A stretch of DNA of 28,394 nt from a virus: positions 1 to 28,394 of IMG/VR virus record IMGVR_UViG_3300008108_000407. One strand, 5' to 3'. This document shows positions 13,146 through 18,622 of the stretch, piece after piece. Numbering within the stretch: the stretch's first letter is position 1; the number at the start of each line of letters is the position of its first letter. The position numbers and the translations under genes are program-made. The notes below the pieces were generated by a model. The model was not told where the DNA came from and searched no databases. It saw only the letters and a list, made by a program, of their open reading frames with translations.

Positions 13146-13271
13146 ATGGGCGGCACCTTATATAGACTAGTATACGAGCTCGAGGAGCAAGGTGCAAGTA
13201 TTCTGGCAAGACTAGGCCCCGCTGCGGCCTCGGCATTGATTGAAGATCTAGCAAGATCTAGATGGATATAG
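13146..13271 (+). CDS. Possible 41-residue protein
   Basis: ATG 13146 follows AGGAG at 8-9 nt and opens 41 codons (MGGTLYRLVYELEEQGASIL... ending LARSRWI). The product is a plausible amphipathic helix, but the ORF carries one of the GC-rich 12-mers and runs into a repeat tract, so it may be fortuitous. Confidence 0.35.
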   Translation: MGGTLYRLVYELEEQGASILARLGPAAASALIEDLARSRWI

Positions 13272-13318
13272 AGGGATATAGGGAAGATCTAGAGAGATAT
13301 AGGGAGATATAGGGAGTA
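13243..13318 (+). repeat. Degenerate tandem GGATATAG/AGATCTAG tract
   Basis: About 75 bp of purine-rich near-repeats: AGATCTAG alternates with GGATATAG-like units about every 10-11 bp. The tract lies inside the noncoding block 13272-13588 (its first units overlap the small ORF). Confidence 0.6.
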
Positions 13319-13427
13319 ACCATTTTAACTATGCCAGTCTCCACCACGGTCTGACAAATTTTTTTAGCCTAAGTCTAGGGTGCCCCACCACACTAAAGAG
13401 TCATAATCTAGGTTTGGCCACACAATA

Positions 13428-13519
13428 TCACACTTTGTCACACTTTTCTGCACTTTTGTCAACTTTGACCCCGTCTGTTGATCACTATGACGAGCCGGGG
13501 TGATCTAGATCACACTTTT
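13428..13519 (+). repeat. Helically phased TCACACTTTT repeats
   Basis: TCACACTTTG (13428), TCACACTTTT (13438), TGCACTTTTG (13449) and TCAACTTTGA (13459) start 10, 11 and 10 bp apart. A further TCACACTTTT is at 13510, about five turns on. GATCTAGATC palindromes lie beside it. This resembles an array of protein sites on one face of the helix (iteron, origin or operator cluster). No gene is seen in 13272-13588. Confidence 0.55.
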
Positions 13520-13575
13520 ATACACTCTAGATCTACGGCTCTAAGCCTATTAACTGGCTGTTAGGCACCAAACCG

Positions 13576-13583
13576 ATTAAATA
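13576..13583 (+). promoter_or_regulatory. Late-type promoter box
   Basis: ATTAAATA ends 5 nt before ATG 13589, with no SD. Confidence 0.4.
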
Positions 13584-13588
13584 TTTAC

Positions 13589-13819
13589 ATGGCTGCTGCT
13601 AATATCAAGACTCTAGCACATGTAGAAGTAACAGGTGCTGCCTTTAATATCTATATCAGTATGAATATGGATTCAGGCGCTATACATATATTCAAATACG
13701 ATAATAATCAATGTGATTATGGAGTATTCATGGACGGGGATAGTGCCTGTGACTTTATTAATCTAGGCATGCCCGTGGGGCGCTGGGGTTATAAGGCTCG
13801 GGATGAGAGTGAGGACTAG
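13589..13819 (+). CDS. Hypothetical beta-rich protein, 76 residues
   Basis: MAAANIKTLAHVEVTGAAFNIYISMNMDSGAIHIFKY... has strands with an acidic C-terminus (KARDESED). No family is recognised. It lacks an SD and follows a late-type box by 5 nt, suggesting a leaderless late transcript. Confidence 0.55.
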   Translation: MAAANIKTLAHVEVTGAAFNIYISMNMDSGAIHIFKYDNNQCDYGVFMDGDSACDFINLGMPVGRWGYKARDESED

Positions 13820-13868
13820 CACCTGCACCAACCAAACACGCCGGGAAAACTAGTCGCACAGCCGGCAT

Positions 13869-13895
13869 GTCCACCCCCAGTATGCCTGTTCGAAC
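13869..13895 (-). other. Shared G-rich/GTTCGAAC motif, copy B
   Basis: The minus strand reads GTTCGAAC, 9 nt, then GGGGGTGGACATG, downstream of the minus-strand promoter at 13934-13963. The same two blocks occur at 16037-16059 behind another minus-strand promoter. GGCAT/ATGCC can pair around the G-run here. It may be a small RNA or a very short ORF. Confidence 0.4.
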
Positions 13896-13933
13896 GCACG
13901 GTGCTCCGCTTGGGGTGTTGTTATTATCCTTGT

Positions 13934-13963
13934 ATTATAGTGCCAAAGTAACCCTGGTGTCAA
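13934..13963 (-). promoter_or_regulatory. Minus-strand promoter within a terminator hairpin
   Basis: The minus strand has TTGACA (13958-13963), N18 and TATAAT (13934-13939). Its -35 is the loop of the AACCCTG/CAGGGTT hairpin. It points away from the early battery into a gene-free stretch. Confidence 0.55.
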
Positions 13964-13973
13964 CAGGGTTTTT
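13950..13973 (+). terminator. Terminator-like hairpin
   Basis: Stem AACCCTG (13950-13956)/CAGGGTT (13964-13970) with loop GTGTCAA and five T in a row (13969-13973). It closes the region before the early battery. Confidence 0.6.
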
Positions 13974-13979
13974 AAGCAT

Positions 13980-13999
13980 CTGTTGTATTTTTACAACAG
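13980..13999. terminator. Second hairpin
   Basis: A perfect 7-bp stem CTGTTGT/ACAACAG with loop ATTTTT, just upstream of the first battery promoter. No long T-tract follows. Confidence 0.4.
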
Positions 14000-14027
14000 G
14001 CGAGTGCGGCCTGTAAAGACCCGCCAT

Positions 14028-14056
14028 TTGACAGGGTTTTTGACTTGTGCTATAAT
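14028..14056 (+). promoter_or_regulatory. Early promoter P1
   Basis: TTGACA (14028-14033), N17, TATAAT (14051-14056); first of the plus-strand battery. Confidence 0.85.
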
Positions 14057-14075
14057 ACACTTTTAAAGGAGCACT

Positions 14076-14231
14076 ATGTCACCGGATAAGCAGCATATTT
14101 TTACATTATTAAGTCAACTTCAAATGTTAATAGATAATGATTTTGAATATAATGAAAATATACAAGAATCATTTAATGTATTATGTACAGTATTAGATGA
14201 CGAAATACCCGAAGATTATACTGCAACATAA
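14076..14231 (+). CDS. Small acidic protein, 51 residues
   Basis: ATG 14076 follows AAAGGAGC by 3-4 nt. The product MSPDKQHIFTLLSQLQMLIDND... ending DDEIPEDYTAT is acidic and helical. Its codons are markedly more AT-rich than the neighbouring genes. Own promoter upstream and intrinsic terminator downstream. An acidic early protein could be a host-takeover inhibitor or DNA mimic, but that is speculation. Confidence 0.65.
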   Translation: MSPDKQHIFTLLSQLQMLIDNDFEYNENIQESFNVLCTVLDDEIPEDYTAT

Positions 14232-14243
14232 TACATAATCCCC

Positions 14244-14270
14244 AAGACCCTAGACCTAGTAGGGTCTTTT
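14244..14270 (+). terminator. Intrinsic terminator
   Basis: AAGACCCT (14244-14251) pairs with AGGGTCTT (14261-14268), followed by T's. It is 2 nt before the next -35. Confidence 0.7.
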
Positions 14271-14272
14271 GG

Positions 14273-14301
14273 TTGACAATTGGGCTAGGGTCTGCTATAA
14301 T
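14273..14301 (+). promoter_or_regulatory. Early promoter P2
   Basis: TTGACA (14273-14278), N17, TATAAT (14296-14301). The spacer carries TTGGGCTAGG, the reverse complement of a motif seen in other spacers. Confidence 0.85.
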
Positions 14302-14326
14302 AATGACATAGTAAGGAGAGCGAACA

Positions 14327-14653
14327 ATGGCAAGAACCCGTAAAATACGCAGCGACTGCAATTACATCATCTACGAAGCGGTGGATGAGCGCGGTGAAAA
14401 CTACATTGGCTTGACCCGCAAGACCATGACCACTGTGAGCAAGAGTGTACTAGAGCGTTGGCGCAAGCATAAGAGTCGCGCTCGCAACGAGAACAGACTG
14501 TGGGCTCTCTATGTATACTTAAAGACTGGTGGACTTGACATGGCTTGGGAGCATCGCGTACTAGAGATCGTGCGCGGTCGCAAAGAAGCCTATGCTAGAG
14601 AGCGCGAAATTGTAAAAGAGCTCCAGCCCTCACTCAACGATCAGTACCTTTAA
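14327..14653 (+). CDS. GIY-YIG-like nuclease domain protein
   Basis: In this 108-residue protein NYIIYEAVDERGENYIGLTRK matches the GIY-YIG motif pair (here YIIY...YIG). It is followed by an Arg in ERWRKHKSR, a central Glu and a C-terminal ELQPSLND with the family's Asn. The domain cleaves DNA; single-domain phage members may be homing or degradation enzymes. SD AAGGAGAGCGAACA. The stop codon merges with the terminator/promoter element that follows. Confidence 0.75.
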   Translation: MARTRKIRSDCNYIIYEAVDERGENYIGLTRKTMTTVSKSVLERWRKHKSRARNENRLWALYVYLKTGGLDMAWEHRVLEIVRGRKEAYAREREIVKELQPSLNDQYL

Positions 14654-14686
14654 GCGGTTGACAAGGCCGCTTTTTGGTACTATAAT
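14652..14686 (+). promoter_or_regulatory. Composite terminator-promoter P3
   Basis: AAGCGG (14652-14657) pairs with CCGCTT (14667-14672) followed by a T-run, an intrinsic terminator. Its 9-nt loop contains the TTGACA (14658-14663) of the next promoter; TATAAT is at 14681-14686, spacing 17. Confidence 0.75.
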
Positions 14687-14719
14687 TGCAGCATACGTTA
14701 ACAAATAGGAGCGAAGACT

Positions 14720-15418
14720 ATGAAGTTACTTTCCACAGCCAACCCTAAGATCCAAAAGGGTACCAAGCTAGGCTATTTGAGCTTTATCCTACACCTTGCA
14801 CCAGCGGACTTGTCAGGGCGTGAGACTTGCCCCAAGCGAACAGCAGGTTGCACTGCCGCATGCCTTAACACTGCAGGACGCGGTGGTATGTTCCGCAAAG
14901 GTGAGAACACCAACATGATTCAGCAGGCTCGTATCCGCAAGACCAAGATGTTCTTTGAAGCTCGCGATGCTTTTATGCAGCAGCTGGAGAAAGACATCCA
15001 GTTGGGCATCAAGCAGGCGGCCAAGCTGGGATTGACTCCTGTGTTTCGCTTGAATGGTACTAGTGACTTGGCTTGGGAGAAGTATGGCATTATTGAAAAG
15101 TTCCCCCAAGTACAGTTCTATGACTATACTAAGGTCTTGGGTCGTAAGGTCAGCCACTTGAAGAACTATCACTTGACGTTCTCAGCTGCTGACGGTAACG
15201 ATGCAGATGTCCAGGGTGCAATTCAGCAGGGTATGAACGTGGCCATGGTCTTTGACAAGCTGCCCGCAGAGTACATGGGCCGTGAGGTTATCGATGCAGA
15301 CGACACTGATCTGCGCTTCTTAGATGCTAAGAACGTGATTGCAGGGCTTAAGGCCAAGGGTCGTGCTAAGAAGGACACCACTGGGTTCGTTCGTAAGGTT
15401 ATTCCTATCGTTGGTTGA
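14720..15418 (+). CDS. Gp88-like phage protein
   Basis: The 232-residue protein matches what I know as the phage 'gene product 88' family. It has an N-terminal LSTANPKIQKGTKLGYLSF, then a Cys-rich segment GRETCPKRTAGCTAACLNTAGRGGMF, a helical region and FRLNGTSDLAWEKY, followed by FYDYTKVLGR. The conserved Cys cluster suggests a metal or Fe-S site. Function is unknown. SD AGGAGCGAA; its TGA is inside the next -35 (TTGACA). Confidence 0.8.
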   Translation: MKLLSTANPKIQKGTKLGYLSFILHLAPADLSGRETCPKRTAGCTAACLNTAGRGGMFRKGENTNMIQQARIRKTKMFFEARDAFMQQLEKDIQLGIKQAAKLGLTPVFRLNGTSDLAWEKYGIIEKFPQVQFYDYTKVLGRKVSHLKNYHLTFSAADGNDADVQGAIQQGMNVAMVFDKLPAEYMGREVIDADDTDLRFLDAKNVIAGLKAKGRAKKDTTGFVRKVIPIVG

Positions 15419-15443
15419 CACCCAGCCCAAACGGTAGTATACT
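15415..15443 (+). promoter_or_regulatory. Early promoter P4
   Basis: TTGACA (15415-15420), N17, TATACT (15438-15443). The stop TGA of the Gp88-like gene is within the -35. Confidence 0.85.
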
Positions 15444-15472
15444 TAAGGCTAGATAGTTAAAAAGGAGCGAAG

Positions 15473-15736
15473 ATGTATACAGTTGAAATCTATAAGCAGG
15501 ATGCTCGTACCAAAAAGGGCGAGCGATTGGTCTCTAAGACGGACTATGACACTGATAACCTCTCCATGCTTGAGCATACGGTCAAGCATACCTATAGAGC
15601 CAGTCAGGGTTTCCGCTATGAAATCCACGTGACTATGGTTGAAAAGACCAACATGATGGGTGGGGGCAAGTTCATGGAACGCTATGACACGCCCTACTAT
15701 TGTTCACCAAGTTCTGAATCTTACTGGAGCATGTAA
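15473..15736 (+). CDS. Conserved phage hypothetical protein, 87 residues
   Basis: MYTVEIYKQDARTKKGERLVSKTDYDTDN... has strand-rich ends and an RYDTPYYCS motif near the C-terminus. Similar proteins are familiar from T4-like aquatic phages, with no function assigned. SD AAGGAGCGAA, 1 nt before ATG. Its TAA is immediately followed by the next ATG. Confidence 0.75.
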   Translation: MYTVEIYKQDARTKKGERLVSKTDYDTDNLSMLEHTVKHTYRASQGFRYEIHVTMVEKTNMMGGGKFMERYDTPYYCSPSSESYWSM

Positions 15737-15964
15737 ATGAAGACTATCTTTGAAATCTTTCCTGGTATCGCCATCTACGACACTGAGCCTGTGAGTGTAC
15801 AGAATCCGTTCAGCGGAGAGAGTGCGACCCTAAGTCCTGAGGAAGTAGCGGTCTATGACTACATCAAGGGCTGTGAGCTTATGGAGGACTATGCGGGTGT
15901 CCGCAAGGGCCTAGACTGGTTCAGCCGTAAGAACCCCGAAGCTTACATGACTTTGCTGGACTAG
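15737..15964 (+). CDS. Hypothetical protein, 75 residues
   Basis: MKTIFEIFPGIAIYDTEPVSV... is an acidic protein with LSPEEVAVYDYIKG helices. The ATG directly follows the upstream stop and GGAGC sits in the previous gene's last codons, so it is probably co-translated from P4. A strong terminator follows. Confidence 0.7.
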   Translation: MKTIFEIFPGIAIYDTEPVSVQNPFSGESATLSPEEVAVYDYIKGCELMEDYAGVRKGLDWFSRKNPEAYMTLLD

Positions 15965-16061
15965 TCAACCTGGGTGTGGCTTTTTTGCCACACCCTTTCC
16001 CATGATCGTCGCCTAGATCCGACAGGCACCCTCCACGTCCACCCCCTCTAAGTTCGAACAT
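15921..16061 (-). CDS. Possible leaderless 46-residue Gly/Cys-rich peptide
   Basis: On the minus strand TATAAT is followed by 6 nt and ATG 16061, so +1 would be the A of the ATG. The frame (MFELRGGGRGGCLSDLGDDHG... ending KLRGSYG) runs through the terminator hairpin and 44 nt antisense to the 15737 gene. Three Cys. It may equally be a noncoding RNA; the GTTCGAAC/GGGGGTGGAC blocks also occur at copy B, where the frame gives a similar GGGHAGC. Confidence 0.3.
   Translation of the reverse strand: MFELRGGGRGGCLSDLGDDHGKGCGKKATPRLTSPAKSCKLRGSYG
15972..15998 (+). terminator. Strong intrinsic terminator
   Basis: GGGTGTGGC (15972-15980)/GCCACACCC (15987-15995), loop TTTTTT, followed by TTT. Confidence 0.75.
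16037..16059 (-). other. Shared G-rich/GTTCGAAC motif, copy A
   Basis: The minus strand reads GTTCGAAC (16052-16059), 5 nt, then GGGGGTGGAC (16037-16046), beginning 8 nt after a -10 box. See copy B at 13869-13895. Confidence 0.4.
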
Positions 16062-16067
16062 GTGTAT

Positions 16068-16096
16068 ATTATACGACATTTTGGGCGGCCCGTCAA
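16068..16096 (-). promoter_or_regulatory. Minus-strand early promoter inside the plus-strand battery
   Basis: The minus strand has TTGACG (16091-16096), N17 and TATAAT (16068-16073). It is divergent from P5. Confidence 0.65.
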
Positions 16097-16141
16097 CCAA
16101 AAGAAAGACCCTACAAGCTAGTCAACTATTATGTTTTTGGC

Positions 16142-16170
16142 TTGACATTTTGGACCCTCTGCGCTATAAT
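16142..16170 (+). promoter_or_regulatory. Early promoter P5
   Basis: TTGACA (16142-16147), N17, TATAAT (16165-16170); the spacer begins TTTTGGACC like P6. Confidence 0.85.
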
Positions 16171-16198
16171 AGCAGCATAAGTTAACAAAGGAGCCAAA

Positions 16199-16429
16199 AT
16201 GCAAACAAACTGCACAGCACTTGCTAAAATTACAATTAACAAAAAATTAAACACATATCGCATTGTGTTTAGTTTTGACAAACACAATCGTATTACAGTT
16301 AAAAATGCTGCGCTAGTAACAGGCGACATTTGCGGAATAGAAAACGAGAATGCTAGCATTTACATTACACAAGCTATACAAGCAGCAAAAGCTGTCCTAC
16401 GCACAAACAATGTGCAAATAGTTGACTAA
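16199..16429 (+). CDS. Hypothetical protein, 76 residues
   Basis: MQTNCTALAKITINKKLNTYRIVFSFD... predicts beta strands followed by a helix (ASIYITQAIQAAKAVL). SD AAAGGAGCCAAA. Codon choice here and up to about 17.2 kb (ACA, GCA, TGC, AAA-rich) differs from adjacent genes, suggesting a separately acquired block. No family is recognised. Confidence 0.65.
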   Translation: MQTNCTALAKITINKKLNTYRIVFSFDKHNRITVKNAALVTGDICGIENENASIYITQAIQAAKAVLRTNNVQIVD

Positions 16430-16443
16430 GCTGTAGGGTTATT

Positions 16444-16483
16444 AGCACAGCAAGTTGACATTTTGGACTTGCTGTGCTATAAT
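16444..16483 (+). promoter_or_regulatory. Early promoter P6 embedded in an 11-bp perfect hairpin
   Basis: Arms AGCACAGCAAG (16444-16454) and CTTGCTGTGCT (16468-16478) are perfectly complementary. The 13-nt loop holds the -35 TTGACA (16455-16460), and the 3' arm is the rest of the 17-nt spacer, ending in the first T of TATAAT (16478-16483). Confidence 0.8.
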
Positions 16484-16512
16484 TGTTTTTTAAGTAGTTA
16501 AAGGAGCGAAAG

Positions 16513-16836
16513 ATGCAAAAACTTACACTTGTGCGTTATGAGATTGAAACAGACTGTGTTATTAGCGAGTTTGCTTGCGACTTTACTGTAACGACTGCAG
16601 GCGACGGCTTGTGGGGCTGTGAAGCAGACAGAAAAATTAATGTTACAGGCGTTTGCATTGTGCATAATGTATTTGACGAAGAAGTGTATACACAAGTAAA
16701 TGTTACACACAACAGCACGTGGGACATTTACACAGACACGGGCTTTGAAAGTGCTATTAGCGAAGCTGTAGGCTTTGGTGTACGCTTTACAGAGCAGGGT
16801 ATGCAAGAAGACGAAATTGCTAGCATGGAGGTTTGA
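16513..16836 (+). CDS. Hypothetical beta-rich protein, 107 residues
   Basis: MQKLTLVRYEIETDCVISEF... has many short strands, five Cys and an acidic tail. SD AAGGAGCGAA. No family is recognised. It is followed closely by two small helical genes, apparently one operon from P6. Confidence 0.65.
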   Translation: MQKLTLVRYEIETDCVISEFACDFTVTTAGDGLWGCEADRKINVTGVCIVHNVFDEEVYTQVNVTHNSTWDIYTDTGFESAISEAVGFGVRFTEQGMQEDEIASMEV

Positions 16837-16838
16837 TA

Positions 16839-17015
16839 ATGCAGACTAGAGAACAGCTTTTTGACAAACTAGCAGAAGTTGAAGCTTTGCTAAAACAAGC
16901 TACTTGCGATGGCGAGGCATTTGAAAATAACTTAGGCGAGTATGACGACTGGGCAGCTGAACTAGCTAGCTGCTTGCGTACACTTACAGACAGTATAGAC
17001 TATTACGTGGATTAA
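16839..17015 (+). CDS. Small helical acidic protein, 58 residues
   Basis: MQTREQLFDKLAEVEALLKQA... is an amphipathic acidic helix pair. ATG 16839 follows the upstream TGA by 2 nt, with GGAGG 8 nt before; the TTG at 16833 is less likely. It resembles the next gene in size and opening (xDKLxExxALL), perhaps a duplication. Confidence 0.65.
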   Translation: MQTREQLFDKLAEVEALLKQATCDGEAFENNLGEYDDWAAELASCLRTLTDSIDYYVD

Positions 17016-17027
17016 GGAGCAAGTATA

Positions 17028-17204
17028 ATGTTAACAGCAAAACAAAAGGCAGACAAACTGCGCGAAGCTATTGCACTGCTAATGGACGTGGATGCACTAG
17101 TGCAAACAGCACTAGGTGACAGTGACGTATGCTATGATATGCACTGCAATATAGAGGAAATGATTGACGACTTGACAGCAGACGTAGAGGAGTTTGAAGG
17201 ATGA
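17028..17204 (+). CDS. Small helical acidic protein, 58 residues
   Basis: MLTAKQKADKLREAIALLMD... with ALGDSDVCYDMHCNIEEMIDDL is a helical protein of a type often seen in phages. SD AAGGAGCAA, 5 nt from ATG. Its TGA overlaps the next gene's ATG (ATGA). Function is unknown. Confidence 0.65.
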   Translation: MLTAKQKADKLREAIALLMDVDALVQTALGDSDVCYDMHCNIEEMIDDLTADVEEFEG

Positions 17205-17437
17205 CACGTACAGAAATAGACAATATACTACAGTGGGCGGGCACTGCCTGCCTGCTTACCATGTACGTGCTTATGTCATTCTTTCCACAGCTACATCCTT
17301 GGAACATTGTAGCGGGTGTATGCGGTGGAGTACTATATTTGGCGTGGACTATACGTGTGGCAAATAAGCCACAGATGCTGGTTAACGTTGTAGCAATAGC
17401 CATAGGGCTAGCAGGGATATACAAAGCCTGGGGTTGA
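17201..17437 (+). CDS. Three-helix membrane protein, SemiSWEET/PnuC-like
   Basis: This 78-residue protein has hydrophobic segments at about 10-28 (QWAGTACLLTMYVLMSFF), 34-51 (NIVAGVCGGVLYLAWTI) and 58-76 (QMLVNVVAIAIGLAGIYKA). The layout and the Trp/Asn-Pro pattern recall half-transporters of the SemiSWEET/PnuC superfamily, which dimerise to move small solutes. Substrate is unknown. It ends KAWG with its TGA inside the next -35 box. Confidence 0.65.
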   Translation: MTRTEIDNILQWAGTACLLTMYVLMSFFPQLHPWNIVAGVCGGVLYLAWTIRVANKPQMLVNVVAIAIGLAGIYKAWG

Positions 17438-17462
17438 CAGTTTGGACCCAAGGTGTTATACT
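17434..17462 (+). promoter_or_regulatory. Early promoter P7
   Basis: TTGACA (17434-17439), N17, TATACT (17457-17462). The -35 is flanked by CCTGGGGT/ACCCAAGG (8 bp with one mismatch). The upstream stop is inside the -35. Confidence 0.85.
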
Positions 17463-17492
17463 ATGGGTACAGTAAGGAATTAGGAGCGATAG

Positions 17493-17777
17493 ATGGAAAG
17501 AGGAACTTGCCCAGTTTGCAACGGAACTACCCGGGTGCCAGCTGGTGACAACAAATACAAACACGTCATTGCCGGCTACGACCGGGACACTGATACATTT
17601 GGTTGCACTAACTGCGGTGGACAGTATATGTGGAGCAACCCTAAAGGCGAAGTGCGCCTGAACAAGGACGGTGTGCCCTGCACCCACTCCTACACTGGAG
17701 CAACAGTAGGACGTTGTCTAACAGAATACACCTGCAAGCATTGTGGGGATAGGTACCAAATTGACAGCGGCGACTAA
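17493..17777 (+). CDS. Zinc-ribbon phage protein
   Basis: This 94-residue protein has three CxxC pairs (CPVCNG, CTNCGG, CKHCGD) plus a Cys-Thr-His, so it probably binds two zinc ions. The opening ERGTCPVCNGTTRVPAG and ending YQIDSGD match a type common in aquatic phages. Role is unknown, perhaps nucleic-acid or protein binding. SD AGGAGCGAT. Confidence 0.75.
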   Translation: MERGTCPVCNGTTRVPAGDNKYKHVIAGYDRDTDTFGCTNCGGQYMWSNPKGEVRLNKDGVPCTHSYTGATVGRCLTEYTCKHCGDRYQIDSGD

Positions 17778-17789
17778 AGGTGCTATACT
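17761..17789 (+). promoter_or_regulatory. Early promoter P8
   Basis: TTGACA (17761-17766), N17, TATACT (17784-17789). The whole -35 and part of the spacer code for the last residues of the zinc-ribbon protein. Confidence 0.85.
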
Positions 17790-17817
17790 ATAGGCTAAGT
17801 TAAACAAAAGGAGCGAA
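17784..17817 (+). repeat. Repeated leader module, copy 1
   Basis: The stretch from the -10 through the SD is almost identical to 22514-22547 and 24762-24795: TATACTATAGGC, TAAGTTAAACAAAAGG, AGC. Confidence 0.75.
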
Positions 17818-17819
17818 CT

Positions 17820-18080
17820 ATGTTTAGTAACCAAAACATCATTAAAACATATAGCGGAAAAATTGGCTGTATGTGCGGTTGTAAGGGCAAGTATAACTAC
17901 ACCCAACACGGCGCCCAAACCGACGGCCCAGGCTATCCTGTAAACGTCTCCGAACGCGGAGTGCGTATCATTGCTAGTCGTGTGCTTAACGATTCTCGTG
18001 TAGTGTTTGACGGTGATATGGCCTATGTCGAGGATCGTGTAGCAAACAAAATTCAAGTCGTCTACTTCAAAGGAGCCTAA
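17820..18080 (+). CDS. Conserved phage hypothetical protein with CxCxC motif
   Basis: The 86-residue protein has KTYSGKIGCMCGCKGKYNY, a short Cys motif that could bind metal, then strand/helix segments ending VVYFKGA. The type is familiar from phage genomes but uncharacterised. SD AAAAGGAGCGAA. Its own last codons form the SD of the next gene. Confidence 0.75.
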   Translation: MFSNQNIIKTYSGKIGCMCGCKGKYNYTQHGAQTDGPGYPVNVSERGVRIIASRVLNDSRVVFDGDMAYVEDRVANKIQVVYFKGA

Positions 18081-18081
18081 T

Positions 18082-18330
18082 ATGAAAGTCGCAGAACTTA
18101 TTGAATCCCTCAAGTATATGGATCAGGACGCTGAAGTCCACTTCAGCTATAACTACGGAGACCACTGGCGCACAGAAGTAGCCCCAGCCGTTAGCCGTGT
18201 TGACGAAGGCTATGTGGGTTACAGTGACTATCACCGCATGGACAAGATGCTTGACGAAGAGGACGTCTATCCAGACGAGGACTACGGTAACCCTAGCGAA
18301 AACGCAAGAAAGGTAGTGGTGTTAGCATGA
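18082..18330 (+). CDS. Conserved phage hypothetical protein, 82 residues
   Basis: MKVAELIESLKYMDQDAEVHFSYNYGDHW... with SDYHRMDK and an acidic run near the end is a recurrent phage protein type of unknown function. AAGGAGCC lies in the 3' end of the preceding gene. Its stop overlaps the next ATG. Confidence 0.75.
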   Translation: MKVAELIESLKYMDQDAEVHFSYNYGDHWRTEVAPAVSRVDEGYVGYSDYHRMDKMLDEEDVYPDEDYGNPSENARKVVVLA

Positions 18331-18575
18331 TCACAGCAGAAGCTCTCCAAGAGATGATTGCCTATAGGGCACCCACATTAACCAAACTGGCCAAGGAAGG
18401 CGGCTGGAAGGGGCCTGCGTTCAGCTCGTGCAAGTTCCTAGGCATCACCAACGGCGGCCAAATCTGCTACATGGGCGTCTTCCTATGTGAGGGTGGCACT
18501 GACAGTACTAAGGTATTCTTATCCCACAGAGGCGGTAGGGTTATTGCTGACGTACAGTTGACAGAGTGGGCTTAA
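18327..18575 (+). CDS. Hypothetical protein, 82 residues
   Basis: MITAEALQEMIAYRAPTLTKLAKEGGW... has a helical start and a beta-rich rest (ICYMGVFLCEGGTDSTKVFLSHRGGRV). It has no SD of its own; ATGA overlap indicates coupling. Its 3' end carries P9. Confidence 0.65.
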   Translation: MITAEALQEMIAYRAPTLTKLAKEGGWKGPAFSSCKFLGITNGGQICYMGVFLCEGGTDSTKVFLSHRGGRVIADVQLTEWA

Positions 18576-18586
18576 GGCACTATAAT
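18558..18586 (+). promoter_or_regulatory. Early promoter P9
   Basis: TTGACA (18558-18563), N17, TATAAT (18581-18586). The upstream stop codon is in the spacer. Confidence 0.85.
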
Positions 18587-18609
18587 ACAAACACTGAAAC
18601 AAACATTTA

Positions 18610-18620
18610 AGGAGCGACTC
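18610..18620 (+). promoter_or_regulatory. RBS complementary to the operon's own 3' hairpin
   Basis: AGGAGCGACTC, 2 nt before ATG 18623, is the exact complement of 19462-19472 at the end of the same operon. Confidence 0.7.
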
Positions 18621-18622
18621 AA

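Larger units (their letters stand above)
12785..13222 (+). repeat. Three copies of AGGCCCCGCTGC
   Basis: The 12-mer occurs at about 12787, 13033 and 13211. The first two are each followed by an ATATAGTGTA/GTATAGTGTA-type stretch just outside the minus-strand ORFs; the third lies inside the 13146-13271 ORF. Confidence 0.6.

Noticed and set aside
13243-13318. CRISPR-like repeat tract
   Set aside because: The units are about 8-11 bp, degenerate and without unique spacers; no cas genes are nearby.
13888-13895. GTTCGAAC as the T-loop of a decayed tRNA
   Set aside because: The flanking bases do not form a T-stem and no acceptor or anticodon arm can be built around it, here or at 16052.
14813-15172. 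119-codon minus-strand ORF
   Set aside because: Antisense shadow of the Gp88-like gene, with no promoter or SD.
17718-18113. 131-codon minus-strand ORF
   Set aside because: Antisense to three well-supported plus-strand cassettes; no start signals.
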